NCBI GenBank assembly: GCA_030248295.1
Contig: JASANH010001726.1
Location: forward strand, 372,001 to 436,000
DNA length: 64,000 nucleotides
Reading direction: 5' to 3'
Source: Mesodorylaimus sp. YZB2_4
Lineage: Eukaryota; Nematoda; Enoplea; Dorylaimida; Dorylaimidae
Part shown: positions 46,746 to 59,019 of the stretch, one piece after another
Layout: each line of letters starts with the position of its first letter
How positions within the stretch are numbered: position 1 is the stretch's first letter
The notes under the pieces: generated by a model
What the model saw: only the letters and a program-made list of their open reading frames with translations
Told to the model about the DNA's origin: nothing
The model's database searches: none
Program-made: the position numbers and the translations under genes

Positions 46746-47686
46746 CGTATGCTGGAGGGTCGCGTGGGCGGAGTTAATAGCCGGATAGCCAATCAGGACA
46801 AGCGAACACGACGCCTACCTTTGTTCCCCATTCCACACCCACATTCAACCAACCAAAGTGTCACTGAGGCAGTTCTTCCCATTCATTTTCACCAAATGTG
46901 CATTATCCATTAACATTCAATATACGATAAGGCAACGCTCATTAAAAAGCGAAGCACCGCAGCATTTTACAGTTATGCAAGAAAAATTGCCGCGTTTTCA
47001 ATTCCAAACCTCCATCGATTACATTTTGTACGAGAACAATAAGCGCACCCGAACAAAGAGCATTACAAATGCAACGGGTCAAAAGCGCACCATTTTTGCA
47101 AAGCATTTTTTTGCTCATGAGCTAACACCATTGCAGGCTGCAGCAAAAATGGGCATCTACAAAACGCGCGTTTGTTCCATCTCCTCCTACAAAGCCTGCA
47201 CATCAACGTAGACCTCAAAAAACCAACACAACTACACAATTCAAAGCGGCTACTCCCAATCACGCAAAAAAAAGAAAAGCCGAAAAGAAGCTCCTACACG
47301 ATTACTCAAGGGTTCAGACCAAACCACGAAAATTACGAGTATTGCTTCATCAAAGAAGACCATCGACAACTACGACTGTCTCGTATCAGTCAAAACAGGT
47401 CCAGGGCACATAAATACGGGTCAACTATCTCCGAGTCAGTATCAGCCATTATAAAGCTACAACCTCGCGCAACGCTTATTCTCTCGAAACATATCCGACA
47501 GCATGCCCGCCTAACAATGCAGGCAGCCACTTATCTTATTCAAGGCAGGGTGAATAAAAGTAATGAGACTTATCCCATTGTAAATTCGAAAAGGAAAAAA
47601 TCATCCCGCGATAGAGTTTTCCTAAACCAAAAAATTATGTCAGTTACTCCATCCAACCCCCCCCCCCCCCCCCGTTTCACCACATC
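46746..47686. other. 3' flank of the DNAJC14 homologue
   Basis: A run of 17 C (about 47657-47673), that is G-rich in the transcript, begins just after the DNAJC14 stop and would lie in its 3' UTR. The long + frame at 47172-47909 is antisense to the last DNAJC14 exon and is not a gene. Confidence 0.5.
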
Positions 47687-50600
47687 CTACGAACGTGGTT
47701 TCCTACGGCGACCAGCCTTCCGGGGACGACTGTCACCGTGCGACGAACAAGCTGGCGGATTGAATTTTGATTGTGTCGGAGTCGCGAAATCCATGCCGCC
47801 CAAACCACCAAAACTGGCCGAGGGTGCGGTTGAACCAGGAGGAAGGTACATCGACGAAGCAGCCGTGGACGCGTTCTTGGTAGTTGAGGCCAAACGCTCG
47901 TCCCAGTAACGATTCAATAAATCCTCGGCCGCCGTATTGTTCATGCTCGACCTGAAAAGCAGCAAAGGATCGTCCCCGCCAAAGCAATGGACTCCTACGA
48001 CCCCTCCTCCACGACCTACTCTGATCGTGAGTTTGCCTAGCACGCCCACAGCCACGTGGTTTCGCCCGCCCCTTCTTACCCAGCACTGTCGGCCGCCTGT
48101 CTCTGAAACTGCTGTTGGCTATTGCCGTATTGATGCTGTCCATAATTAGAAGACGATCCATATTGCTGTTGCTGCTGATGATGGAACTGGCGAGCATTTC
48201 TTCCCGTGATCAGGCGATACTGAACCAAATGCGTGTCCGGCTTCATGTGTTTCAAGTTATTCTTCTGGCATCCTGCCCATTCAGTTATATCGTACACCAC
48301 TCCGTCCATGCACGCGTAGTAGTACCATAAGAAGCCGAACCAGTGACTTTCAGCCCATATATCGCCCTGAAAGGGGATCCATTTCTCCTCACTATGCCTA
48401 TGTTCGACCACATCACCACTCGATGGTAAAGGGACACACTATCCCGGCGAGTCATTCGCCCATGTACGAGAGGCTAGGCAGGCCCATCCCAGCAGCTACT
48501 AAAATGTTTGGACGCATCCCTCCCCATGCTTGGTCGGCTAAAAGTTGTGGGAGTCCAACATGTTTTACCCACCACTCCTGGGTTGAGTTAAAAAGCTGTA
48601 AAGGACATTATCCAAAAGATTTAAATTGAAAAAACAACGGGAAAATTTGTATACATTTTTGTTCATGCAAATTTCTCCAGTCCCAGCATTCGGAATTTAC
48701 CCATGGTGAATGACCACTGCTAACCCTGACCTACCTCGCGAGCATGATGTTTCTCCCCGCACTTCCGACAATAACGAGCATAGGCCAGTTCGCGTTCAGT
48801 AGGGAACCGTTTATGTTTTCCTCCACAATCGCACTGCATAGTGCTCCGAATCTCTTCCACTTTTTCTTTCAATTTGGCCAACATGTCTTGCAGATCTTGC
48901 TAAAATCACAAAGTTTATTACTAATCTCCCATTTTCACCATGTATTCACACCACAATCCTCACCATAGCTTTTGTTCTATGCAAATTCTGCAAATCGTAC
49001 GTCCGACGTCGTTCCGGTGTCCCAATCAGTTCGAAAGCGGCAGCCAAAATTTTGAAAGCTTCATCCGATCCATAGCAAGCATTCTGAAAAAACACATGCC
49101 GAAGACCTCATCAGCCGGACCTTTCCATGTGCGTTACCTTGTCCGGATGGACCAATATCGCTTGCCTACGATAATAGCACTTCACCTCGTCATCCGTGCA
49201 ATCCGGCCGCAGTCCAAGTATGCTATACGCATCTTGCCCGCGGCACGACAACAAACGCTTTAATGCCTCTTCCCCTGCAAACAGCAATTTTAATTAACCC
49301 TATTCCGCCTCAAATCATCAGGGATTAGACCAACCTGTATTCGGCAATTCGATATTCTCTTCCAGTCCCAATCGATCGCTGTCACTACCACGATTTCGAC
49401 GCGATCGCCACCACAATAAGATCGACCATTCCTTTTGTCTTATGCACAAGATTACTTTTCTCAACCGCTCGCCTGTCGAGTACCACGCACACTGAACAGA
49501 CGTCGATACTTTTAAGCAGCACGATTTCGCACTAGAATTAGAAATACACGAGTTATTATGTTAATCGCATAAACTCTCGACTTACCAATAAACCGTGATT
49601 TCCCACAATTGGTGTCCAATATCAGTGACCAAATTGACCAACCACAAGGCCGCATCGCGCACATAGCGCGCAATCACCGTCAATACGAAATCTGAAAACA
49701 CGAAGGACATTATTTTAAAATTTGCACTGCTCGTCATTTTGATATCAGCCAACGCACTCAGGTCGACTTGAGCGTCCTCTGTAAACTAATGGATAGCACA
49801 CAAGTTACTTAGGCAGACAACAAGTGACCATCCAACAATACGGACAGACGACCGCCTGGGCACGTCACGATTAGACGGATGAACAAATCCCTGCTTTAGT
49901 CGACTGTAAGCAGGCACCTCTTTGTTCCTGTACATTCTTGTTTCTCTCTAGCCCCCACAGGAGGGACACAAACATCCATCAACGTTTCCCTTACCCACGT
50001 ATATCCACACCACCCATGGTCAGGCACATTTACGAGACCTATGTTGCTATCAAGAGCTCAAATTGTGCAAGAGAATAAGGCTCACAATCAGAATTAACAT
50101 ATGAGCCAAAAAAATTTGTGCCTCGAGTGAATATGAGCCAGCATCTCGCTTAAGAACAACCTGCTCACTAATTCCGCCAAGCTCCCTCCTACTTGTGTGT
50201 GAACATGTATGGGCATACTGGCGCAGCGTAGTAGAAACAACGTCTCTTCTAGTCTGGCCGAATACAAAAATCAAGTGTGGACTGGGAAGGGGGGGGGGGG
50301 GGTGACAATTTGCAAAGTTTTCACACCATTTTTAAACTTGACGTTTCTAGCGGAGCAAAAACCGATCACAATTTCCTAGCGATAGTCACAGGTGCTTTTT
50401 TTCAAGTATGGGCAAGGCGGGGAGAAACCCCCATGTTGGGACGGCCGGGACACTGAACCTTTACTCTCAAACCCCACTTCCTCAGGTCCAGAAGCAAAAA
50501 AAGAGAAGTAAAGAAACAAAAGCGATCTAATTGTACCTGGGCTAGACCAAGACCTGGCCTCCAAGCAAGGGCCAATCCTACAGTGCGTCACTTATTCGAT

Positions 50601-53600
50601 TCGACCCAACCCGACCTATCTCACACGCGATCAGATCAGGCTTAGGCGATCTGATCTGATCTCTGCCCCCCGTACCCACTCACAAAACCCCCCACCTAAC
50701 CCAGCCGACCTTGCCCATACTTGCTTTTTCCTAAATAAATCGTATTGAAGGTAGAGGCAAACCTGCTCATTCAGGGAGCCCTAGAGATAAGGGATGAAAA
50801 GTGCACACGACACCCATCACTACTTTTGGCCAATCAAGTCCAGGGGCCCCATGTCCCACCAGCGGACCTAAAAAAGCGGCCTATAATCACCCATGCCTAT
50901 AGCGAACACGACCGTGGACCCAGCATCGACCGATCGAATCCGGCGAGTCCGAATTGATTGATTGATTGGATGACGCATTTAGCACTGCGTCCTCACCAGC
51001 CTGCCCTGTTTCCTCTCTCAGACCACTCCAAAGGACATAGGAGAGCTAAGCAGCACCTAAAGCTAAATGCTGATTTGAGAGAAAAACGGGATTTTCTCAT
51101 TATAGTACGCCACAAGTTATCATTTTCCAGCAGATAAATCGCGAAAAGTACAGTAGTAGTTGCCGATCCATCAATGCTGGCTCTGGCGAATCGGTCAATG
51201 CTGGCTCTGGACATGGTGCCTAATCAACAAGGCCCCCTCGCATCTCCCCTTCACTTACTTATCCACCGCATGACCACTCCTCGCTGCTGACGGCGTTTCT
51301 TGGCCAAATCGCTACTATCGCCCTTTTTCGCCTTCCCCTTCTTCAATACCATCTTCTGATTCGATGATCCGTTCACTACCGCTGCTCCTTTCCTTCGATT
51401 TCTCATTCCCACATCGCCAATTTCGCCTCCTTTCCGTTTGCCGCCCTGTCCACCGCGCCCACTAGCATCGCAGCCCTCCTCCTCACCCGCCTCGTCCTCG
51501 CTCTCATCTTCGTCCTGGCCGCCACCACCCTCGTCGTCCACACCGCTCTTGCCATTCTCTCGTCCCCTATCCTCATTCTCCTCGTACTCATCATCGTCAT
51601 CAATCCAGTCGCCATTTTCATTTTTTCTATTCGTCGATTTCATTTTATTCGGCCAACTTAAATCGTTGTTGATATAAGCTGCTTTACGAGTTGGCGATTT
51701 TGATCCGAATCGAGGCGACATTTGTTCGTTGTTTAATTTGATTCGTTGTTGTTGCCGTTGTTCTGATCCAATCGAATTCGACACATTATTTGTCGAATTT
51801 AATTCAATTAATGGCGAATCGCTTGTCTTCTGTGGCGATTTCTTGCCTAAAACGGCGTATCGACTCTCTCCGGCCATTACCGGCGACGGGTCTCGTCCTT
51901 GTACCAAAATCAATTTCGTTTGACTGCCTTTTCGGCGCATTATCTTTTGAAAATCTCCACTCGGCGGAGTTGTTGTGGTTGCATTTTTTTTCAAAACATT
52001 TCCATCACTCAGTTTCGAATCATTGGCCTTCTCGCTTCGTTTAGAATCGCCACCGCTTCGACGCCGTTTATCCAACAGGCCGACCACAAAATTTTTGATC
52101 ACATTCCCCTGTGTAGCTGTTGAAGATAGCCCGTTTTCAGATCCACCAAATTCCGATAAACTATCCGAAGAGCTTTCTCGAGCAGGAGCAGATAATTTTC
52201 GCGACGGCGTGCTATTTGATGCGCACTTCGTCTTCCTCTCGTTGGTTGGACGCGAGGACGCGATCTCTGATGATGACTGATCTCCGTCGTTCCTAAAACA
52301 AATGTCATGGATTTTAGTGCCCATGCACAGGCGTAGGTGAGAGGCTTAGAGGTACAAACAAGCCGAGGCCCGTTACAACTAGACCCTCGGGTAAAAATGA
52401 TTGTCAAATATGTGTTCCTTAGTCGTCGAGTGCGCTGTATAGAGCTTGGCTATGGAGAAAGTATGGCATGACTTCAGCCATTAGCTAAAATATGGTTGCC
52501 CCTACGCCTCATTGCCTTCGTTGACACCTTTCCCAAAACGAATGAGGTCGTTTTGGGCAAGTTGTCATCAGAATTTAACCAAGCAGCCTACAATAAAATC
52601 CCACGCGCGGCCCGTTCATGTTCATTCCACAGCACCAAACGCTTCACCCTTGAGTGCAACTAGCGTATGGCGGTTTGGTAAAACAGGAACAGGGAGCCCC
52701 ACACTTACCCTCTGACCAAAATCTCTTGGCTTTTATTCGTTGCATTCGCAGTTTTCTTCGCTCGTGACCCACCATTCTTGGCTTCCGTCTTACTTTTGGC
52801 CACATCCCGATACGAGCGTCCTTTAGGCGGTAAGGAAGGCGAGCTGGTCGCGGTCGACGATGAATTAGTACTCGGATTGATGGACGAGGACGCAGTGGAT
52901 GAAACTGCGCTCTTCTCATTTGAAACATTGGCCGAAACTGATTGGCTTCGTTTTTTCATTTCATAATCGGAAATTGATTCCCCATCGGCTGCCCGATGTT
53001 CTTGAGTTGTGTCGCGTAGAATCGATGCGGGATCGTCGACCAATGACAATCGTTGAGCGCCTAATCTCGCCGCGACTGCAATACCCGTTGTCGTGTCGAC
53101 GGTACTTCGAACGGGTCCGAAAGGAGTGTAGATCGATTCCCAATGATCGCTCCGTTGCGGGATTGATTCCATTCCACGATTCGCCATTTGTTCATTCGTT
53201 AACGGCTGATCGTTGTGTTGCAGTACTTGGAAAGGGCGTGCAGTTGCGGCCATTCGAATCGACCCCAAATCGTGCATCTGTTGATAAGCTAAATAAGCCT
53301 GGTATTGTTGTCGTTGCAAATCGGCCGGCGAGAACGAAGGAGAAGCTTGGGTGTACAGATTTTGAGGTGGCGGTATCCATCGTCCGTGCTGACCATGCGA
53401 AATTGGCGTTTGTTGCGGCATATTAACAGGAAATGGTGGATATGCGGAGCCTCGAAACTGAGGCGGCATTTGGGACGAATTTGGCGACGGTGTCCAGAAC
53501 TGTGGTTGTGAATGTTGCTGTTGATATTGACGAGCCAGTTGAAACGGAAGAGTATGCGGTGGTAAACCGGTCGCCGCGACCGGTGGGATCGAGTTCACAC

Positions 53601-53763
53601 CACAATCGATCAGTAATTTCTCGTACGACGAAGAATCCGGAAGTGGAAATGACGAATTGGGAGTACTTCCTGATAAGAATACTTCATCTTCGCCGGTATT
53701 ACTCAAACTTTCGATCAAACTTCCGATAAGATGCGCTTCGGCATTCGAATGTTCCTCGCCCAT
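47687..53763 (-). CDS. DNAJC14: DNAJC14 homologue, ER J-protein, 9 exons, 1121 aa
   Basis: Coding exons (minus) are 53763-52709, 52292-51259, 49691-49586, 49531-49335, 49274-49138, 49083-48964, 48899-48735, 48366-48080 and 47951-47687. All are GT-AG and in phase, 3366 nt. The first 690 residues are low-complexity (Gln/Pro/Ser, then Asp/Glu and Lys/Arg-rich). Residues about 693-730 are hydrophobic ([11 protein letters not shown]). The J domain spans about 800-875 with HPD at 840-842. A DNAJC14-type zinc site follows (C906, C908, C927, C930), then the hallmark WAES...YACMDG...[10 protein letters not shown] (from about 940) and a basic tail (RRRKPRS). Mammalian DNAJC14 (DRiP78) is an ER-membrane Hsp70 co-chaperone linked to GPCR export; it is about 700 residues, so the N-terminus here is much longer. 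ATG 53763 is the first after acceptor 53793; a non-coding 5' exon is likely. Confidence 0.93.
50403..50723 (-). mobile_element. CAAGTA MITE, copy 2 (hAT-like)
   Basis: CAAGTATGGGCAAGG (50403) and CCTTGCCCATACTTG (to 50723) are perfect inverted ends. Flanks CTTTTTTT and CTTTTTCC are a weak 8-bp duplication. The internal sequence is collinear, inverted, with 10024-10342. It lies in the long intron between DNAJC14 exons 2 and 3. Confidence 0.85.
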
Positions 53764-53793
53764 ATTGTCATCCGTACGCCAGACTTGCCGAAG

Positions 53794-55811
53794 CTGAAAC
53801 AGAATAACATTTGCCGTCAGGAATCGCAAAAAAACATGCGCACTTCACAAAAACGAGAAAATACTAGTGTCAACGAAGAAACTAAGAAATGCGTAAAATC
53901 CACGGAAAATTCATAAAAATTCAGTACATAGCCTACCTTGCTCTCACTAACAGGCTTCCAACTGTAGTAGCCTATGTATGTAGGTAGAACTGAAAAACCT
54001 GAAAAGATTGTTTAACTTGAGTATAAACCGACACGTAATGACCAGAAAACTTTCTCGAATCCGCGTTTAGTTATTTTAGATTTGGCAAACTAATTGAAGG
54101 CCAAAATTGATTATACCAACCATTACATATTTTGAGAGATTCACGGACGAAAAGACCAAGCTTAGTGTAGTTTTAATGCCACAGAATTAGGTAAGGATAT
54201 TTCCACATGATAATCACACATATCAAACACGCAAAAAAACCAGCACGGTTTCCGAGTTTCCTTTGTTTTGTTTTGTGCGATATTAATGGTTTCCTTTGGC
54301 CAACATGGCTATGGCCATCAACCGCACACCACATGGCGCGGCTAATTGCTTGTGCGGCAAGCGATTGTTAGGCAAAGGCTCGAAACCACTTACTGCAATT
54401 TCAAAAAAGTACGATCCAGTAGTGAGATGACAGTATTATACACTCGTAACGCCCTGCTGTGGAAAATCCAGTTGGTGAAATTAATTGAAGTTCGAATTTT
54501 TCAATCCCTGCTGTTTATCATATCATGACTGCCAGCCGGCTACAGAAACAACTGTACATATAGGCAAAGCATGTTATCTTAGAAATAATAGGCACAGAAT
54601 AGCTGAAGAGAGTGGAATGTGGATAGGAAAAGATATACGTCCGGCTTAGAAAGTCCCATGGGGAAACGAGGATGGCGCGGAGCCGAACCCATAAAAAATT
54701 TTAAAGATGCCGCCCAAACCGCGGTCATAAGGAAACCTCTGCAGCCATCATGGAAGCAAAGAAACTCACTGTGAACATCTTGATTCCTTCGCCCTCGAAT
54801 AAGGCCCCCACCAGCCTAAGGAATGTAGAGCTCCACATTCGTTAGGCTAGACCATAGCTATGGTGCATGTTTTCCTTGTCTGCATGACTAAGGGTTTTAT
54901 GCTTTTTGACCAAGCATAAAGCCCTTAGTCGTGAATCATTCCTATCGGTAAATATTGTCCCAAATTTTTCATGCCGAAAACTCGACGTACGTTATCTCCC
55001 TTTAAAGGATATACGCGGGACGAGGCCGTGGCAGTGACGACATGGAGGATGGGCCCGTGAAGAGACCAGCTCTCACGGCAGGTTCCTCTGTGAGTCTCCA
55101 GTCCATCGCCTAGCCGGAGTGTGGCCGCGCGAAGAAAAGAAGGGCCCTACCCGCTGCTGATGCTCGTGCGAATTCCGCTAGGTGGCGCTGTAATGCAGTA
55201 CAGTGCATTCGATGTTTCAGAACATGCATGACTATATAAAGTACAATCGACAATGCATAGGTCCGCTCCAAGATTCTGGTGTCAAGAGGCGAACGCCTAT
55301 CGGCGAAAAGAAACTACGAGAGTGACTCTTTTGCTTCGCCGCGACAAACAAGCACAGTTTCGGAATTCGTGTTTTTTTTCTGATGCAACGTAGTCAAAAA
55401 TAGGTATAGATCGGGCTGGTCCAACATGGGTAGGCCTATAAAGATTGCCTGCAGCTACCTCGGAGGACGCACAACTACTCACAATCAGAGACGAGCCTCC
55501 TTTGGCTTTGATAAATAAGAAAATCTTTTGATAAAAAAAGTGCTAAGCTAGGTTTTTTGTTCGTTGAGGCGCGTGTTCTATCTCAGACTTGACACGGGCC
55601 CAGAAAAGTAGACTCAACCCGACCCGTTTCTTCAGAAAGTTCAGCCCGGCCGAAGCCCGACCCATCAGAACCTTGACCAGGCCCAAACCCGCGAGTTTCA
55701 GACCCGTTCACAAACAAACCAAAATACACAAAAATAACACAAAAACTGTGTTATGTATGGTGGTTTAGTCAGAAGGCACGGAGCTCTAATCGATTTTACC
55801 GAGCACCAAAC
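53794..55811. other. upstream of DNAJC14, no supported gene
   Basis: It should contain a 5' non-coding exon and promoter for DNAJC14, not resolvable by eye. SINE-like fragments occur at about 55030-55130. GACCCG-rich sequence at 55590-55710 resembles an end of the GACCCCGG-type element. Confidence 0.4.
54886..54930. repeat. 19-bp-arm stem-loop
   Basis: GACTAAGGGTTTTATGCTT (54886-54904) pairs with AAGCATAAAGCCCTTAGTC (54912-54930) with one G-T-type mismatch and a 7-base loop. The arms are near microRNA length but the precursor lacks extended flanking pairing. Confidence 0.75.
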
Positions 55812-55813
55812 TA

Positions 55814-57429
55814 CAGCCGAGTCCACTTATGGTCACACCGGATAGTGTCACAGTGCGGTTATTATCACAGGTTTTCAAAGTCCCGAATTTTCGGGTCGGA
55901 CTAAAAGCCGCTCCCGCTCCTACCGCTCCCGCTCCTGAAAACTAAACCCCGCTCCCGCTCCTCGAGCTAAACACCGCTCCCTATACTCACGTGCTAAACA
56001 GGCCCGCTCCTAGACTCACCACCCCGCTCCTTTGTATAATCAATTAATTAACAGCAGATTATTTCCTTCTAAAATAACAACATGGAAACGTGAAACAAGG
56101 CATTCCTTATGTAAAGTTCTAGAGTACAAAAAGCCAGTGCTAACAAGGCAAGCACGAGATTCATTCCAGAAAGCGGCAGTATCCTAAAATTTGGTCCTCA
56201 GTTTTAGACATGACATGGAAACACCCTAGGCAACAGCAAAGACAAAGCAAACAGCAAATTCTAAAATCACAAAAATGCAAAATGGAGATAATTGTCATAG
56301 ATCATGGACATTTTCGTTTGATAAAGTAAATCGCCAAGACAAAACTAAGTCGTTGCCGTAAGTTCGCCAAAGTTGAACTATTAAACGGAACCATTCGAGA
56401 TCCGGGATATCCGCTTGAGTGGAACTACTCGGCGTTCTTCAAACGACCCATCTAAAGGCGAGCCAAGCTGCGATAAGCAGCTTCCAATATCGAAAGCGCC
56501 GCTTCTGGAGTCCCCAGGAGACAAGACGAAATGACTGCGCCGATGGATCTGATCTTTACCCGAGCATATGCGATTCGAACACGAATTGTTTAATTCGATT
56601 ACCCAAATGTGCGAGAAATGCTGGAGTATCATGTCCATTGGATCGCCATATGTGTCGTAAGTCGATGGTCCGCGTCGAGTGACTTGGGCAGCAATGACTG
56701 GATCTGTCAAAATGATGTGATTAATCAGGCGAAACTTGCCGCTGTCGTATTGACCACTTCGACCCAGAAGAAGACATTCGTTTTCTTTGGTTTTAGTACG
56801 GTACCTTACCTAACATGACGCTTCGTACAATACCGCGTAAATTTCTATCCATAAACGTTAAAACAAAAAATTACTAAAATTACTTATATCACTAAAACCC
56901 GCTCCAGCTGGGGAGCGGGAAAGTACGGGGAGCGGGGTTTAGTTTTTAGGAGCGGGAGCGGCTTTTAGACTGACCCGAATTTTCGCCCTATACTTTGTAT
57001 GTAGTATGAGTTCGCTTATTATCACACTGACTTCGGCCCAGTCCGCGTATTGCCGCATAAATTTCGTGGCCAAGAGGAATAAGTATTAAAAAAAGTCACA
57101 TTTATAGTCTTGGCAGTCTGGAAAAAGCGCAAAATCGTCCAAAACTACGATTTCGCGCAAGAAAACGCGTATATTTAGGGGCGGGGAGTCTTATGCTTCA
57201 GCTTTCATTCGATGATCCTCATAAGTTTAAGTTCCTTTGATTACAGAAACTGTCTGAAAGCGTTGCGTCTTTCGTAAGTTTAGGTTTACGAAAATGGTCA
57301 CAAAAGGGTGATAAAACTCAGAAAAGTAAGGTTTTGGCCATTTTAGTGTGTACTTCGGTTAAGTCACAGTCCGGATATTGTCACATTTTCTCTCCGTCCA
57401 GAGCTGGTGATACTAAGCGGACTCGACTG
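55814..57429. mobile_element. Tigger/pogo-like MITE with TA target
   Basis: Left end CAGCCGAGTCCACTTA and the complement of the right end CAGTCGAGTCCGCTTA differ at two of 16 bases, and each is flanked by TA (55812-55813, 57430-57431), the target of Tc1/mariner-pogo elements. Motifs such as gtcacagt(g/c)cgg(t/a)ta recur inside. Without the nested insert it is about 500 bases long and codes for nothing. Confidence 0.8.
55876..56997. mobile_element. GCTCC-array transposon nested in the Tigger MITE
   Basis: Both ends carry an inverted block CTAAAAGCCGCTCCCGCTCCT (one base longer than the shared core is avoided here: core AAAAGCCGCTCCCGCTCC), preceded by CAAAGT and a TTCGGGTC element. Further GCTCC units follow inside each end. 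A 109-codon minus frame at 56381-56710 has no recognisable transposase motif. Target duplication is not clear. Confidence 0.7.
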
Positions 57430-57431
57430 TA

Positions 57432-58689
57432 CCAGTCGGAATGCAAATCAAGTGCGCAAAATCATGCGGGCATACAGAATATAAAGGCAAAGTGCGCGGT
57501 AGGTGGAGCTAACACGACCAATCCCAAGTAACTATAGGCGTGGTCAAGCTATCAAGCGCTGCGCACGTATACTGTAGTAGGTACATATCAAACTGCACCT
57601 ATTTTTCTTCAACAAAGTCAAATACGTTCAAATATTCTATCACACGGCACATGGCTTTGTGGAACTTCTTGTAACCCTCACGATCAGTGAGAGCATTGTC
57701 AAATTAGAACCCTTACGAGCTACGAGTATTATCGATAGCTAGCATGGAAGCTACTGAGATATACTTGCAAATATATGGGGCAAATAAAAATAGATAGATA
57801 TGGACATCTCGCGACTGATCCCACAAAATCCAACTTTCTCATACTGCGTGCTCAAAATGGTTTCTGGAATAATAAAATTATCGCTGCGAAGAATTTTAAA
57901 AAGAATTGTTCAAGTGAATAGGTTTGCATTTTGCTGCAAATACGGAGACGCGCGGGCAGAAGCGGGCGGTGTTGACAGTAGTTACCGACCTCGTGGCCTG
58001 GTGGGTTAGGCGTCTGCCTCTCACGCCAGGTGCGAAACGCGCGGGCAGAAGCGGGCGGTGTTGACAGCGATTTTTCATGATTGCTGACCTTGCGAGTCCA
58101 ACAATGGACGGTCGGTGTTGACGTTGAGTCGGGCTACCCATCTCAGGTCAGGGTTTATGAGCCCTCTAGCACGGGGCAGCGCGACCCAGGGCTTCGCAAT
58201 GCTACTACACAGACCTACACCCCATACACAGAATCATTGGCCATTAAAGGAGGATTCGAATTATGTTCAAAACCTGCGCTCAAACCGATGCTAATGGGAG
58301 GATTAGAATGCTATTCGAAAATCTACCCCTGCTCAAACTGATTCAAGCAAAAATGTTCAACATACGCAACCAGATGATGATAAGGACATCGTTGTTGTGA
58401 TCTGCCGCTTCGATTTTTCCTGACAGATACTTTTCCAGTCTTGTGTTTTTCATTTCAGAATACCAGCCTGTTAAACTGTGTTTAATTAAGGGCCATTGCC
58501 CATGACAATGAGTGAAGTATGAAGTACAGTACCCATTAAAGTGCCAAGTCAAATCACCAGAGCAGCCTGATATTGTTCAGAATACAAGGAACGAGGCACA
58601 GAGAACAGTGCAGTGCATATCTGACCATATTTCCCAAAGATAGAGGCTGGCATTTAATGGGAAGAGGCTCGGCGATTCCTAATTCACCT
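57432..58689. other. intergenic, SINE head only
   Basis: The + strand at about 57990-58035 holds the family 2 SINE head (TGGCCTGGTGGGTTAGGCG), flanked by two copies of gcgggcagaagcgggcggtgttgaca. No gene is supported. Confidence 0.45.
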
Positions 58690-58886
58690 CTAGCTCTACT
58701 ATAGGTGGTGCGTAATGGTGTCGCGCATGTAGCCCGCGCGAGAATTTTCTAGTTTATAGCGACCAGAGGCGAATCAGCGCCGCCCCCTATTTAACTGTGT
58801 GTTCGTGTACAGTATATTATGGGTCAGTAGTAGTAACAGCAAGGATAGTGGAAAGGTGCACGTTGGATAAGACATGGTAGCAGAAC

Positions 58887-58988
58887 GTGGTTTTTGACGC
58901 CGCCCTAAGTATCCGGGATGCAGGGGAGCCGCCCTTTGGCATCGATCCAAATAGTCACTCGAGGTGGATAAAACTGCTACGTGTGACA
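58887..58988 (+). repeat. 102-bp copy of the pol region placed before Gag
   Basis: This segment matches 61859-61960 over 102 bases with one mismatch and no gap. It replaces the expected start of Gag. A short duplication (atcggccatcagc, twice) marks its right junction. Confidence 0.9.
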
Positions 58989-59019
58989 TCGGCCATCAGC
59001 CGGATCGGCCATCAGCGGA

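Noticed and set aside
47172-47909. A 245-codon + strand open frame
   Set aside because: Its 3' half is antisense to the last DNAJC14 exon, whose product matches a known family; the + product has no motif and is interrupted by a C-run.
51438-51677. Pro/Ser-rich + frame
   Set aside because: Antisense of the acidic/basic stretch of DNAJC14 exon 2; low-complexity mirror.
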